DNA of 64,000 nt from Renibacterium sp. (GCA_017419405.1 JAFOLH010000001.1:682001-746000); one strand, 5' to 3'; shown: positions 47,205-55,845, counted from the first letter of the stretch. Notes: generated from the letters alone by a model not told the origin. Program-made: numbers and translations.

Positions 47205-48155
47205 CTACGGCACCGGCGGAGTGCCGTGGGTGTGGAAGGTCTCGATGGTCTTCATGCCCCAGGCTTGGCCTTTGGAACGTTCGGCTTCGGTCCAGGTGAC
47301 CACGTCCAGATCCGGATCGAGACTCAGCCTGGCCCCGGGGTTGCAGAACTCGATCCGATTGCCGCCCGGCTCATAGACGTAGAGGAAGAAGGTCTGCTGG
47401 ATGGCATGCTTGTGCGGGCCGGTTTCGATGAAAACCCCGTTTTCCAGAAAGACATCGGCGGCTTTGAGGATGTCTTCCCGGGTATCGGTGGCGAAGGCGA
47501 TGTGGTGCAGCCGACCGTTGCTGCCGGTCCAATCCCTGGTGTAGACGACGTCGTAGGTCTTCTGTCCGAAAGTCAACCACTGCGCCGCGATGCTGCCGTC
47601 ATCGAGGCGGATCTGCTCCGTGGCTTTGCCGCCGAGCGCCTCCGCGACGAAACCGCCGTTGGCCGGAACGTCTGCCGCCAAGAAGTTCACGTGGTCCAGC
47701 CGCCTGGCATTGACGCCGGCCCCGGGGAACCGGGCCGCTTGGTTCTTCAGCGCCGGGCGCAGCTGCGGGGGAGCCGTGTACTTGGTGCATTCGAAGAAAA
47801 AATAGATCGGATGCCCGTCCGGGTCGGTGCTCAGGTACGCCGGGCCGATGCCGTTCTGCGGCTCGACCCATTCCCCGGGCCGCCCGGCCCCCTGGATGTT
47901 GGCGACCACCAGTTCAAGCGCGGCTTGGCTGGCCGCACGGAAACCCAGCGCGCCGATCCCGGGCTGCTCCCGTTGCGTGAGCTTGAGCGTGTAGGGCAGG
48001 TAGTCGTCCCAGCAATGCAGGAAAGCCGCGGCATCGGTACGCGAAACGACATCCATTCCGAGCAGGCCCTGGAAGAACCCGACACTCTCCTCGAGGCACG
48101 GGGTGAAAAGCTCGACGCCGCCGAGGTGGGCAACGCTGTGGAAAGGCGTGGTCAT
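47205..48155 (-). CDS. VOC-type (type I) extradiol ring-cleavage dioxygenase
   Basis: 316 aa with two VOC modules, like catechol 2,3-dioxygenases. The C-terminal module holds the metal triad: His155 (RRLDHVNFL), His218 (GRLHHIAF) and Glu269 (PGGNRIEF). His248 and His250 in GPHKHA match active-site positions of that family. It should open a catechol-type ring meta to the hydroxyls using Fe(II). Its ATG overlaps the PrpF stop by 4 bp (ATGA). Next to 4-oxalomesaconate-pathway genes, the substrate may be a carboxylated catechol such as gallate or protocatechuate. The substrate is inferred only. Confidence 0.82.
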   Translation of the reverse strand: MTTPFHSVAHLGGVELFTPCLEESVGFFQGLLGMDVVSRTDAAAFLHCWDDYLPYTLKLTQREQPGIGALGFRAASQAALELVVANIQGAGRPGEWVEPQNGIGPAYLSTDPDGHPIYFFFECTKYTAPPQLRPALKNQAARFPGAGVNARRLDHVNFLAADVPANGGFVAEALGGKATEQIRLDDGSIAAQWLTFGQKTYDVVYTRDWTGSNGRLHHIAFATDTREDILKAADVFLENGVFIETGPHKHAIQQTFFLYVYEPGGNRIEFCNPGARLSLDPDLDVVTWTEAERSKGQAWGMKTIETFHTHGTPPVP

Positions 48156-49273
48156 GGGGTTTCCTTTGCGAGTGGATGCTGGCTGTCGGCGTGCCAGGGG
48201 AAGACCTCGCCCGCGAAGAGTTTCCGGGCCGTGCGCAGCAGGGAAACCGAGCTGATCCGTCCGGCTTCGAGTTCGACGTCCATTTCCAGGTAGCCGCTCG
48301 GATGCTCGATCCGCACTTCGCTGCCTTGGTTCGGACGGTACTGCTGGCCCACCGAACCATCGGTGAACATTCCCGCGGCCACGGTTGCCGCACCCAGGAT
48401 GCCGATCGAAGGGTGGCAACGGTGTGGAATGAAGCTCCGGGTGCCGACGCTGCCGCCGTTCCGGGCAGCTGAGAGCAGGACCATTTTCGGAATGCTCTGG
48501 GCTGCCACATCGCCGAGGCCCATCCGGGCACCAGCCGTCATCCGGATCCGCTCGATCCGCGCTTTGAGCGAGTCCATGGCCTCGAGCTCCTGGCACGATT
48601 CGTCGCCGCGCAAGCCGAGATCTGCCGCGGACATCAGCACCGAAGGCATACCGTTGTCGATGCAGGTCACCTCGATCTGGTCGATGGTTTCCCGCGCCTG
48701 CCCGGTGGGCAGCAACGAACCGGTGGTCGAGCCGATGATCTCGGAAAAGGTCAGGTTCACTGCAGCGGCCGACCGGGGCACGCCGTCGATCGTACTGGCA
48801 CCCGAGTAGACCGGCCGTCCACCGCGGACCGGGAATCTGGCCACGGCGATGCTGTCGGTGTTGACCATGTGGATGCGTACTGCGGTTTCGCTGCCTTCCG
48901 GAGCCGGAAGCAGGCCGCGTTCCAAGGCGAATTGCCCCACGCCGGCCAGGATGTTGCCGCAGTTCTGCCGGTCGGAAATCTCACCGGTGGCGGGATTGAC
49001 CTGTAGGAACAAATAGTCGACGTCGGCCCGCGGGTCGCTGCTGGGGGACACCACCGCGACCTTGCTGGTCAGCGGGTGCCCGCCGCCGATCCCGTCGATC
49101 TGCCGGGCATCCGGACTGCCCATGATCCGCAGCAGCAAATCGTTCCGGAGATCTTCCTGCTCCGGCAGGTCCGCCGCCAGGAAGTACGCCCCTTTCGAGG
49201 TGCCGCCGCGCATCCACAGGCAGTCGATGCCGGTTTCATCGGTGTGCTTCGACGGTTCTGGCAGCTGTGACAT
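48152..49273 (-). CDS. PrpF-family isomerase, probable 4-oxalomesaconate tautomerase
   Basis: 373 aa, PrpF/diaminopimelate-epimerase fold. Motifs: MRGGTSKGAYF, IDGIGGGHPLTSKVAVV, and QNCGNIL with the conserved Cys. PrpF proteins isomerise aconitate-like acids; the GalD branch interconverts keto and enol 4-oxalomesaconate. Placement with PIG-L hydratase and RraA aldolase genes favours GalD function. The ATG directly follows the GntR stop and the 3' end overlaps the dioxygenase gene. Confidence 0.85.
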   Translation of the reverse strand: MSQLPEPSKHTDETGIDCLWMRGGTSKGAYFLAADLPEQEDLRNDLLLRIMGSPDARQIDGIGGGHPLTSKVAVVSPSSDPRADVDYLFLQVNPATGEISDRQNCGNILAGVGQFALERGLLPAPEGSETAVRIHMVNTDSIAVARFPVRGGRPVYSGASTIDGVPRSAAAVNLTFSEIIGSTTGSLLPTGQARETIDQIEVTCIDNGMPSVLMSAADLGLRGDESCQELEAMDSLKARIERIRMTAGARMGLGDVAAQSIPKMVLLSAARNGGSVGTRSFIPHRCHPSIGILGAATVAAGMFTDGSVGQQYRPNQGSEVRIEHPSGYLEMDVELEAGRISSVSLLRTARKLFAGEVFPWHADSQHPLAKETP

Positions 49274-49999
49274 TCAGCCCTTTCCGAGCTGTGGCTCTGT
49301 GCCGGTCCCGGCATGGCGTTGCGCCAAAGCCGGCTCTCCGGTCTGCTGGGAATTGATTGCTAGGCCTACGCACTGCATGTGCTCGAGCATCGAGTTCCTG
49401 GCCCGTTGCGGATCCCGGGAGCGGACTGCCTCGATCAGCTCGAGGTGTTCCGCCAATGATGCCGCCGAGCGCGTCGGGTCATTCCACAACTGGAACTGGT
49501 ACCGCACGGTCTGTCCGTGCAGTCGTCGGATGGTTGCCGCTGCCGTGGCCTGGCCGCTGATTTCGATCAGACGGCGATGCAGCAACTGATTTTGCTCAGA
49601 GTAGGCGCGCTGGTCTCCGGCGGCCAGTTCCGCGGTCATCGCGTGGCCGATCGCGGCCAGTTCCGCGGCCTCGGCGTCGCCGAGCCGTTCCGCCGCCCGG
49701 GCCGCGCACAGTGCCTCGAGCGCACCACGGACCTCGATGATCTCCAAAGCTTCGACCATCGAGACAGCACGCACGCGGGCTCCCCGATTGGGCATTCGCT
49801 CGATCAAGCCTTCAACCGCGAGCTCGGTGAGCGCAGTCCGGATCGTGGCCCGCGATGCGCCGAATTGTTCGGACAAATCGGCTTCGACCAAACGTTGCTG
49901 CGGGGCGAAGCCGCCCTGGAAGATCATCTCGCGGATATCGCGGGCGGCTTGTTCGGCGTCAGTGGCCAACTTTGCGGACGTTTTCGACATTGTGGTCAT
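49274..49999 (-). CDS. GntR family regulator, FCD domain
   Basis: 241 aa: winged helix (IREMIFQGGFAPQQRLVEADLSEQFG quoted in part, then SRATIRTALTELAVEGLI) and an all-helical FCD domain with the metal-site His residues (NQLLHRRLIEISG, LAEHLELIEAVR, MLEHMQCV). FCD regulators usually sense organic acids. Two TTGT-NN-ACAA boxes in the nearby divergent promoter are the likely operators. ATG 49999 and ATG 49990 are both possible; neither has a clear Shine-Dalgarno. Confidence 0.88.
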   Translation of the reverse strand: MTTMSKTSAKLATDAEQAARDIREMIFQGGFAPQQRLVEADLSEQFGASRATIRTALTELAVEGLIERMPNRGARVRAVSMVEALEIIEVRGALEALCAARAAERLGDAEAAELAAIGHAMTAELAAGDQRAYSEQNQLLHRRLIEISGQATAAATIRRLHGQTVRYQFQLWNDPTRSAASLAEHLELIEAVRSRDPQRARNSMLEHMQCVGLAINSQQTGEPALAQRHAGTGTEPQLGKG

Positions 50000-50067
50000 A
50001 TCGCACGGCTCGATTCGCTCGGATGGTCCGATGGGCGAATGAATTCTACCAATCACGCTCAGCTGCC

Positions 50068-50853
50068 TCATCCGGCGTCCGCAGCTTCCCGGATCAACCG
50101 CTCGAACCAGCGCGCGGCGGCTTGGGCCACGTCGGAGGGCGCGTCGAGCTCTGCGAGGAAGGCAGCGGCATCGGCCATTTCGTGCCGCCGACGCACCGCA
50201 TGCTGCCGGCTGCCGAGCAACAACCGCTCCATCAGCTCCGGACCGGCCGCGCTGAGTTCGCCGGAAATGTCTTCGGCGAGCCAATCCCAGCATCCGGCTG
50301 CGTCACCGGCGGCTTGGCACTCCAGAAGCACTGCCGCGAGTCCCTTCATGAAGACGCTGCGGAGTAATTTCCGGGCTGCCGCGCTGCCGGCTTCAGGCCC
50401 AACCACGGTCACCTCCGAGCCGAAGCGGCGGAGCAGGCCGGCGAACGAGGTCGCCGCGGTTCCGCTGGCCAGCAACGGCGTGCCGATCCCGGCGCGCGGC
50501 ACCGGAGCCATCACCGCGACGTCGACGAAACCGACTCCGGCCGATGCCGCGATCGCCGCCAACTCGCGTTTCGCCGCCGGGGCTCCGGTATTGAAGTCGG
50601 CGTAGATCGCGGTCGGTCCGAGTTCGGCGACCGCGGCCCGGCAGACCTCGGCGGCAGCCGAAGCCCCGACCAGGCTGACCACCAACTCTGCACCCTGCAG
50701 CGCCTGGGCCAGGGAAGTCGAGCCTTCGATTCCGTTGCTGATCGGCTCCGCCGCGAAGGGGTCGTACCAGGAGGCTTCAGCACCGCCCCGGGCGAAGCCG
50801 GCAAGATAATGCTGTCCTGCCTCGCCCACACCGATGACCGCGATTCGCAACAC
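50068..50853 (-). CDS. NAD(P)-dependent dehydrogenase, 6PGDH-like with DUF1932 domain
   Basis: 261 aa. The Rossmann start VLRIAVIGVGEAGQHYLAGF has GxGxxG; DFNTGAP and a DUF1932 C-terminal domain follow. The family reduces beta-hydroxyacid-like substrates. GTG 50853 has AAGGA 6 nt upstream; the frame is open further upstream through the operator region. First gene of the leftward operon; role in the pathway unknown. Confidence 0.82.
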   Translation of the reverse strand: MLRIAVIGVGEAGQHYLAGFARGGAEASWYDPFAAEPISNGIEGSTSLAQALQGAELVVSLVGASAAAEVCRAAVAELGPTAIYADFNTGAPAAKRELAAIAASAGVGFVDVAVMAPVPRAGIGTPLLASGTAATSFAGLLRRFGSEVTVVGPEAGSAAARKLLRSVFMKGLAAVLLECQAAGDAAGCWDWLAEDISGELSAAGPELMERLLLGSRQHAVRRRHEMADAAAFLAELDAPSDVAQAAARWFERLIREAADAG

Positions 50854-50910
50854 GTCTGGTCCTTCCGCCGCCGGCTCCGGAAATTTTCCGGATCCTTTTC
50901 GTTTCATTGA

Positions 50911-50951
50911 CAATATTGTTGACAATCGAATGAGAATTGTCAACAATATTG
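50911..50951. promoter_or_regulatory. Divergent operator, 16-bp inverted repeat with two GntR boxes
   Basis: CAATATTGTTGACAAT (50911-50926) and ATTGTCAACAATATTG (50936-50951) are exact inverted repeats around a 9-bp AT-rich loop. Each arm holds one TTGT-NN-ACAA palindrome, 21 bp apart centre to centre (two helical turns). The TTGACA on each strand may double as -35. Likely target of the FCD-GntR protein, controlling both operons. Confidence 0.8.
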
Positions 50952-51035
50952 ACCAGGGTCGCTGCAGATCCGGCCCACAGGTACATCACTGCTACACCGA
51001 TGCATCGTGATGACCGTCAAGGAGAGGCAAGCAAT

Positions 51036-51749
51036 ATGTCCCAACGGCTTTTGGTCGTCGGCGCGCACAGCGCCGATTTCGTCTGGCGTTCCGCCGGAGC
51101 GATCGCGGTGCACACCGCGGCCGGCGGCGAGGCGAAAGTAGTCGCATTGTCCTATGGCGAGCGGGGCGAGTCCGGCGAACTGTGGCGCGAGCCCGGTCAG
51201 ACCGAAGCGAACGTCAAGCGGATCCGGCATGCAGAGGCGAGCGCTGCGGCCGGCATCCTGGGCGCGGATTTCGAAGGCTTCGACGCTGGAGACTACCCCT
51301 TGCGGCTGGACGACCAGGCGATCGACCGGTTGGCCGCCTTGATCCGTGAATTCGCACCGGAAATCATCCTCACCCACCCGGCAAAGGACCCGTTCAACCC
51401 GGACCATCCGACGGCGGCTGCCGCCGTCGCTCGGGCGCGGCTGCTCGCTGCCGGGGCCGGCGTCGCTTCGGCTTTCGAGACGGTTCCACCGAGCCAGCTT
51501 TTGGCTTTCGAACCGCACCAGCCTGACCTGTGTGAATTCGTGCCGACGGAGTTCGTCGACATCACCTCGGTGTTCGAGCTGAAAGTCGCCGCGATGCAGG
51601 AAATGAAAGCCCAGAAGTATCTCCAGGAGTACTACGCGCAACGCGCCGAACACCGAGCGAACCACGCCCGAAAGGTGAGCGGCCGCAAAGAGGTGCGCTA
51701 TGCAGAAGCCTTCCAAAGGCTGCTGCCGAAGGTGGTGGCCGGGCTATGA
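51036..51749 (+). CDS. PIG-L family hydrolase, probable 4-oxalomesaconate hydratase (GalB-like)
   Basis: 237 aa. The N-terminal LLVVGAHSADFVWRSAGAIA has AHSAD instead of the AHPDD of deacetylases, a change characteristic of GalB-type hydratases. The second metal region is THPAKDPFNPDHPTA. The predicted reaction adds water to 4-oxalomesaconate to give 4-carboxy-4-hydroxy-2-oxoadipate. AAGGAGAGG precedes ATG 51036. First gene of the rightward operon; it overlaps the aldolase gene by 4 bp. Confidence 0.85.
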   Translation: MSQRLLVVGAHSADFVWRSAGAIAVHTAAGGEAKVVALSYGERGESGELWREPGQTEANVKRIRHAEASAAAGILGADFEGFDAGDYPLRLDDQAIDRLAALIREFAPEIILTHPAKDPFNPDHPTAAAAVARARLLAAGAGVASAFETVPPSQLLAFEPHQPDLCEFVPTEFVDITSVFELKVAAMQEMKAQKYLQEYYAQRAEHRANHARKVSGRKEVRYAEAFQRLLPKVVAGL

Positions 51750-52375
51750 GCGCGAATCCCCTCGGTTTCGCCGAGCTGGCCCGCGCGGCAGCCCTCCCGG
51801 TAGCGAACCTCGGCGACGCCATGGACCGGTTGAACGTGGTGGACGGAGCCATCCATGCGGTCTGGCCGGGGGCGCGGCTGACCGGGCCGGCCTTCACGGT
51901 GCTCACCGCAGGAGGCGACAACCGGGCGATCCACGAGGCTTTGGAACAGGTTCAGCCGGGCGAGGTCCTGGTAGTCAATGGACAGGGCAGCACGCACCGC
52001 GCGTTGATCGGCGAGTTGATCGGGGGACGCGCCAAAGTACGCGGTGTGGCTGGCATGTTGATCGACGGTGCGGTCCGGGATTCGGCGGGGCTGGCCGATC
52101 TGGGATTCCCGGTGTTCGCGCGCTCGGTGAGCCCGGCCGGGCCATACCGCAACGGACCGGGAAGGCTCCAGGTCCCGGTGGCGATCGGCGGCGTGGTGGT
52201 GCAGCCGGGCGATTTGATCGTCGCGGACGATGACGGCGCAGCAGTGGTGCCCTGGCCCGACGTCGAATCGGTGCTCGACCGGGCGGAGCAGAAGCACGCC
52301 GCCGAATCGGCCGAACTGATTGCGCTCACCGCAGAACTCGCCGGACTGCGGCCCGCAGCGGAAACCGATCGATGA
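51746..52375 (+). CDS. RraA-like 4-carboxy-4-hydroxy-2-oxoadipate aldolase (GalC/LigK-like)
   Basis: 209 aa with NLGDAMDRL at the start, a GELIGGRAKVRG-type loop and the catalytic IDGAVRDSAG (Arg-Asp). Class II RraA-fold aldolases split the C6 hydroxy-oxo acid into pyruvate and oxaloacetate, the last step of gallate and protocatechuate 4,5-cleavage. Its ATG overlaps the hydratase stop and its stop overlaps the next ATG (ATGA both times). Strong context support. Confidence 0.87.
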   Translation: MSANPLGFAELARAAALPVANLGDAMDRLNVVDGAIHAVWPGARLTGPAFTVLTAGGDNRAIHEALEQVQPGEVLVVNGQGSTHRALIGELIGGRAKVRGVAGMLIDGAVRDSAGLADLGFPVFARSVSPAGPYRNGPGRLQVPVAIGGVVVQPGDLIVADDDGAAVVPWPDVESVLDRAEQKHAAESAELIALTAELAGLRPAAETDR

Positions 52376-53439
52376 TCCCCGGCACCGGCTCCGAAAAGAC
52401 CGCCGTCAATCCGTACGTCGTGACCCTCGGCACCGCCGGGGGACCACGGTGGTGGCGCTCCGCTGACGCGGTACACCAGGCCGGCATTGCGACTGCAGTG
52501 GTAGTGGGCGAGGCGGTCTATCTGGTGGACGCCGGACATGGCGTGGGACAGCAGCTGGCCCACGCCGGACTGCGGATTCCGCAGATCCGGGGCATCTTCC
52601 TGACCCATTTGCATTCCGATCACACCATCGACCTGCCGAGTCTGCTGGTTTTCGGCTTCCTGCACCTCCCGGACCCCGGACAACGCCCGATCAGGATCCT
52701 CGGCCCGGGCAATCGGGGCATGCTTCCGCCGGTATCGCCGCGCGCCGCCACGCCGCCGGAACCGGTTTTCCCGGAGCAGCCGACGCCCGGAACGGCAGAG
52801 CTGGTGGACTTGCTGCTGCGGGCCTATGCCACCGACATCAACGACCGGGTGCTCGATTCGCTCCGGCCGTCCCCGGTCCGGCTGTTCCAGGCCGAGGACA
52901 TCGAGCTGCCGGCCGATTCCGGGTTCCATCCGAACCTGAATTCATCGCCCGACGTCGAACCGTTTGAAATCTACCGCGATGACTTGGTCACCGTGACCGC
53001 GACTTTGGTCAGCCATCCACCGATCGCTCCGGCCTTCGCCTTCCGCTTCCAGACCGCGGAGGGCTCGGTGACCATCTCCGGGGACACCGCGCCGAGCCGC
53101 AACCTGGTCCGTTTGGCCCAGGGCTCGGAATTGTTGTTGCACGAGGCCATGGACTTTTCCGCGATGCAGGAGATCTATCGGCACGAAACCCGGGAGACCG
53201 CCGAAGCAACCATGGACCACCATTACAAGTCGCACACCAGCCCGCATCAGGCCGGAGAACTGGCGAGTGCTGCCGGTGTATCGGTCCTCGCCCTGCACCA
53301 TCTGTCGCCGGGCAACGTGGACCCGGCGGTATGGCGGGCCGCGGAGGCGACGTTTGCCGGACCGGTCCGGGTCCCGGCTGACCTCGAGACGATTTGCTTT
53401 GCCCGAACGACGATCGAACAAACCCAACCCGAGCACTAA
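52372..53439 (+). CDS. MBL-fold metal-dependent hydrolase
   Basis: 355 aa, metallo-beta-lactamase fold with FLTHLHSDHTIDLPSL (HxHxDH at residues 79-84), FRFQTAEGSVTISGDTAPSRNL, LLLHEAMD and a terminal LALHHLSP. It resembles RNase Z/arylsulfatase-type hydrolases. Within this cluster it could open a lactone such as 2-pyrone-4,6-dicarboxylate, a step normally done by an unrelated amidohydrolase (LigI). That role is inference. Coupled to the aldolase by a 4-bp overlap. Confidence 0.8.
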   Translation: MIPGTGSEKTAVNPYVVTLGTAGGPRWWRSADAVHQAGIATAVVVGEAVYLVDAGHGVGQQLAHAGLRIPQIRGIFLTHLHSDHTIDLPSLLVFGFLHLPDPGQRPIRILGPGNRGMLPPVSPRAATPPEPVFPEQPTPGTAELVDLLLRAYATDINDRVLDSLRPSPVRLFQAEDIELPADSGFHPNLNSSPDVEPFEIYRDDLVTVTATLVSHPPIAPAFAFRFQTAEGSVTISGDTAPSRNLVRLAQGSELLLHEAMDFSAMQEIYRHETRETAEATMDHHYKSHTSPHQAGELASAAGVSVLALHHLSPGNVDPAVWRAAEATFAGPVRVPADLETICFARTTIEQTQPEH

Positions 53440-53465
53440 CCCGAACAGCCAACAGCGAGGATTCA

Positions 53466-54797
53466 ATGGTGAACGTCCCAGCAGTCGAACAAGAACCCGG
53501 TGCAGCACCGAGTCAAAGCCTCAACACCAAAGAAATGCGGCGGATCCTCGCCTCGAGCTTCATCGGCAGCACTATCGAGTACTACGACTTCATCTTGTAC
53601 GCGACTGCTGCGGCGATCGTGTTCAACCAAGTGTTCTTCGCCGGGATGGGGCCGGAATTCGCCACCGTCGCGTCCTTTTCCACGCTGGCCGCCGGATACA
53701 TCATGCGACCACTGGGCGGGATCTTCTTCGGCCACTTCGGCGACCGGATGGGTCGCAAGACCGTATTGATCGTCTCCATGATGCTCATGGGCATCGCCAC
53801 CACGCTGATCGGCTTGCTGCCCGGTTACGCCCAGATCGGTGTCGCAGCCCCGGTGCTGCTGGTGGGGCTTCGGATCGTCCAAGGATTCGCCGTGGGCGGC
53901 GAATGGGGCGGTGCGATGTTGGTCGCTTTGGAACACGCACCGGACAAGAAACGCGGTTTTGCGGCGAGCTTCGCGAATATGGGCGCGCCGGCCGGGGCGG
54001 TTCTGGCCTCGCTCGCGGTATCCCTGTTCACACTACTGCCTCGGGAGCAATTCATTTCCTGGGGTTGGCGGGTGCCGTTCCTGTTGAGCGTTTTCCTGGT
54101 GCTGATCGGCTTGGTGATCCGCTACAAGGTCTCGGAGACCCCGGTGTTCAAGGAGCTCGAGGCCAAGGCGGCGCCCAAGCGGATTCCGTTGTTCGAAGTA
54201 TTGGCCACGCACCCCAAGGACATCATCCTGGGCGTGCTGGCCGGGATGAGCATTTACACGATGGCCGGCATCGTCACCGTTTGGGCGGTGTCCTATGCGG
54301 TGGATGCCGGGGCGAACGCGACTTGGGTGCTCAATGCCAAGGCGTTCGCTGCTTTAGGTTCGATCGGCGCGACCATCGTCGGTGCGAAACTGTCCGACCG
54401 GTTCGGCCGAAGGCCGGTGTTGCTGGCCGGCGTGCTCGCCGCCGCGGTGTTCGCTTTTCCAATCCTCTGGCTGGTCGGATTCGGCACGGCGTGGTCCTAT
54501 GCGGCAGCCGTCCTGTTGGGCCAGGTGATCCAAGGACTGATTTCCGGTCCGTTCGGCGCCTTCGTGGCCGAGTTGTTCCCGACCCGGATGCGCTACACCG
54601 GAGCTTCGCTGACCTACCAGAGCGCTTCGACATTGGGCGCCGGATTCACCCCGGCGATCGCGGCGACCCTGGTCGCGGTGGCCGCCGGATCCTTCTGGTT
54701 GCTGGGCGCAGTCTGGGTCCTGGTGCTCCTGATCGCGGCGGCTGCGGTCTTCCTGTCCAGCGAAGGACGCCAGCGGGAGTTGGCCTCGATCACCTGA
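53466..54797 (+). CDS. MFS transporter, metabolite:H+ symporter (MHS) type
   Basis: 443 aa, 12 membrane helices. MHS features: SSFIGSTIEYYDFILYATA, FFGHFGDRMGRKTVL, GFAVGGEWGGAMLVALE and KLSDRFGRRPVLL. These carriers import organic acids including aromatic acids and carboxylates. It is the last gene of the rightward operon, so it probably takes up the cluster's growth substrate. ATG 53466 follows GCGAGGA; 26 bp after the MBL gene. Confidence 0.88.
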   Translation: MVNVPAVEQEPGAAPSQSLNTKEMRRILASSFIGSTIEYYDFILYATAAAIVFNQVFFAGMGPEFATVASFSTLAAGYIMRPLGGIFFGHFGDRMGRKTVLIVSMMLMGIATTLIGLLPGYAQIGVAAPVLLVGLRIVQGFAVGGEWGGAMLVALEHAPDKKRGFAASFANMGAPAGAVLASLAVSLFTLLPREQFISWGWRVPFLLSVFLVLIGLVIRYKVSETPVFKELEAKAAPKRIPLFEVLATHPKDIILGVLAGMSIYTMAGIVTVWAVSYAVDAGANATWVLNAKAFAALGSIGATIVGAKLSDRFGRRPVLLAGVLAAAVFAFPILWLVGFGTAWSYAAAVLLGQVIQGLISGPFGAFVAELFPTRMRYTGASLTYQSASTLGAGFTPAIAATLVAVAAGSFWLLGAVWVLVLLIAAAAVFLSSEGRQRELASIT

Positions 54798-54815
54798 AAG
54801 GCTGCTCGGTGCGGC

Positions 54816-55775
54816 TCAGCGGACCAGCTGTTCGATCACGCGCTGCACGCCGAGCGCAGCATCGAAGCTCGCGATGTTCTGCAAGGACCCACCTCGGATC
54901 GCGGCGGCCAGGAGTGCGAGCCGGGACGCTTCGTCGCCTTGTTGCACGGGCATCGGTACCGGCTGCCATTGTCCTTGCCGGAATTGCGAAAGCTTCGCCC
55001 AGTCCTTGAGCAGGTAGGAGCTTTCGGTGCCCCAGGCGAACCATTCGTACGTGGTCTCCGAGCCGATGCCGGCGGCAGCAGTGATCTGGACCGGAATCCC
55101 GCCGGCAGTCAATGCGGCGGAAAGCCAGGTTTCCGCGGAGCCGTCTGCCGGGAACCTGGCATCGTGGAACCGGACCTCCAGCGGACCGAAAAGACGTTGC
55201 GTGAGGTAAATGAAATGGGAGAGCACTTCACGGACGAAGCCGCCTTGCTCCCGGCCATTGAGCCACAGCGCCTTTTCCTGAAACGGTCGGGGCCATTGCG
55301 GGAATTGCAACCGGATTTCGACGCCGCGGACGTCGCCGAGCGCGCCGTCGGCCAGTTGCTGTTCCAGGTGGAGCACCGAGCTGCGATCGGACAGTGCGAA
55401 GTTGACTCCGCTGACCCGGCCCGATTCGGCCGCAGCCCTCGCCATGGCCTCGCCCTCGGCGAGGCTGACCGAAAGCGGCTTTTCACAGAAGACATGTTTC
55501 CCACGGGCGAAAGCTGCCAGCGACAGGTCATGGTGGAAGGCCGGCGGAGTCGCGATGTAGACCAGATCGACACCGGGATCGCTCAGCACCGCGTCCGGGT
55601 CGGCGCTGAGCCGCACTCCGGGGATCAGCCCCGCAGCCGTCAGCCGCGCCGACTCCGACGGGTCTGCGGCGGCCCGGACCGTGAAGTCCGAATGTTCCCG
55701 GGCCGCGCGCATGAGCGTTGCACCCATGGCGCCCAATCCGATGATCCCCAAGCCCAGGGTGCTGCTCGACGCCAT
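54816..55775 (-). CDS. Gfo/Idh/MocA family oxidoreductase
   Basis: 319 aa. NAD-binding LGLGIIGLGAMGATLM, then YIATPPAFHHDL and GKHVFCEKPLS (catalytic Lys in EKP), with a C-terminal beta-sheet domain. It faces the MHS transporter gene across 18 bp. In protocatechuate 4,5-cleavage the semialdehyde dehydrogenase LigC belongs to this family, so a similar role is possible. Sugar or inositol dehydrogenase is the alternative. ATG 55775 has GAGG 8 nt upstream. Confidence 0.83.
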   Translation of the reverse strand: MASSSTLGLGIIGLGAMGATLMRAAREHSDFTVRAAADPSESARLTAAGLIPGVRLSADPDAVLSDPGVDLVYIATPPAFHHDLSLAAFARGKHVFCEKPLSVSLAEGEAMARAAAESGRVSGVNFALSDRSSVLHLEQQLADGALGDVRGVEIRLQFPQWPRPFQEKALWLNGREQGGFVREVLSHFIYLTQRLFGPLEVRFHDARFPADGSAETWLSAALTAGGIPVQITAAAGIGSETTYEWFAWGTESSYLLKDWAKLSQFRQGQWQPVPMPVQQGDEASRLALLAAAIRGGSLQNIASFDAALGVQRVIEQLVR

Positions 55776-55845
55776 GCCAAAACCTCGTTTTCGAAAGCGG
55801 CCGCACGGTGCGCCCGGATGTACTCTATGCCATCGCCCCGGTGGC

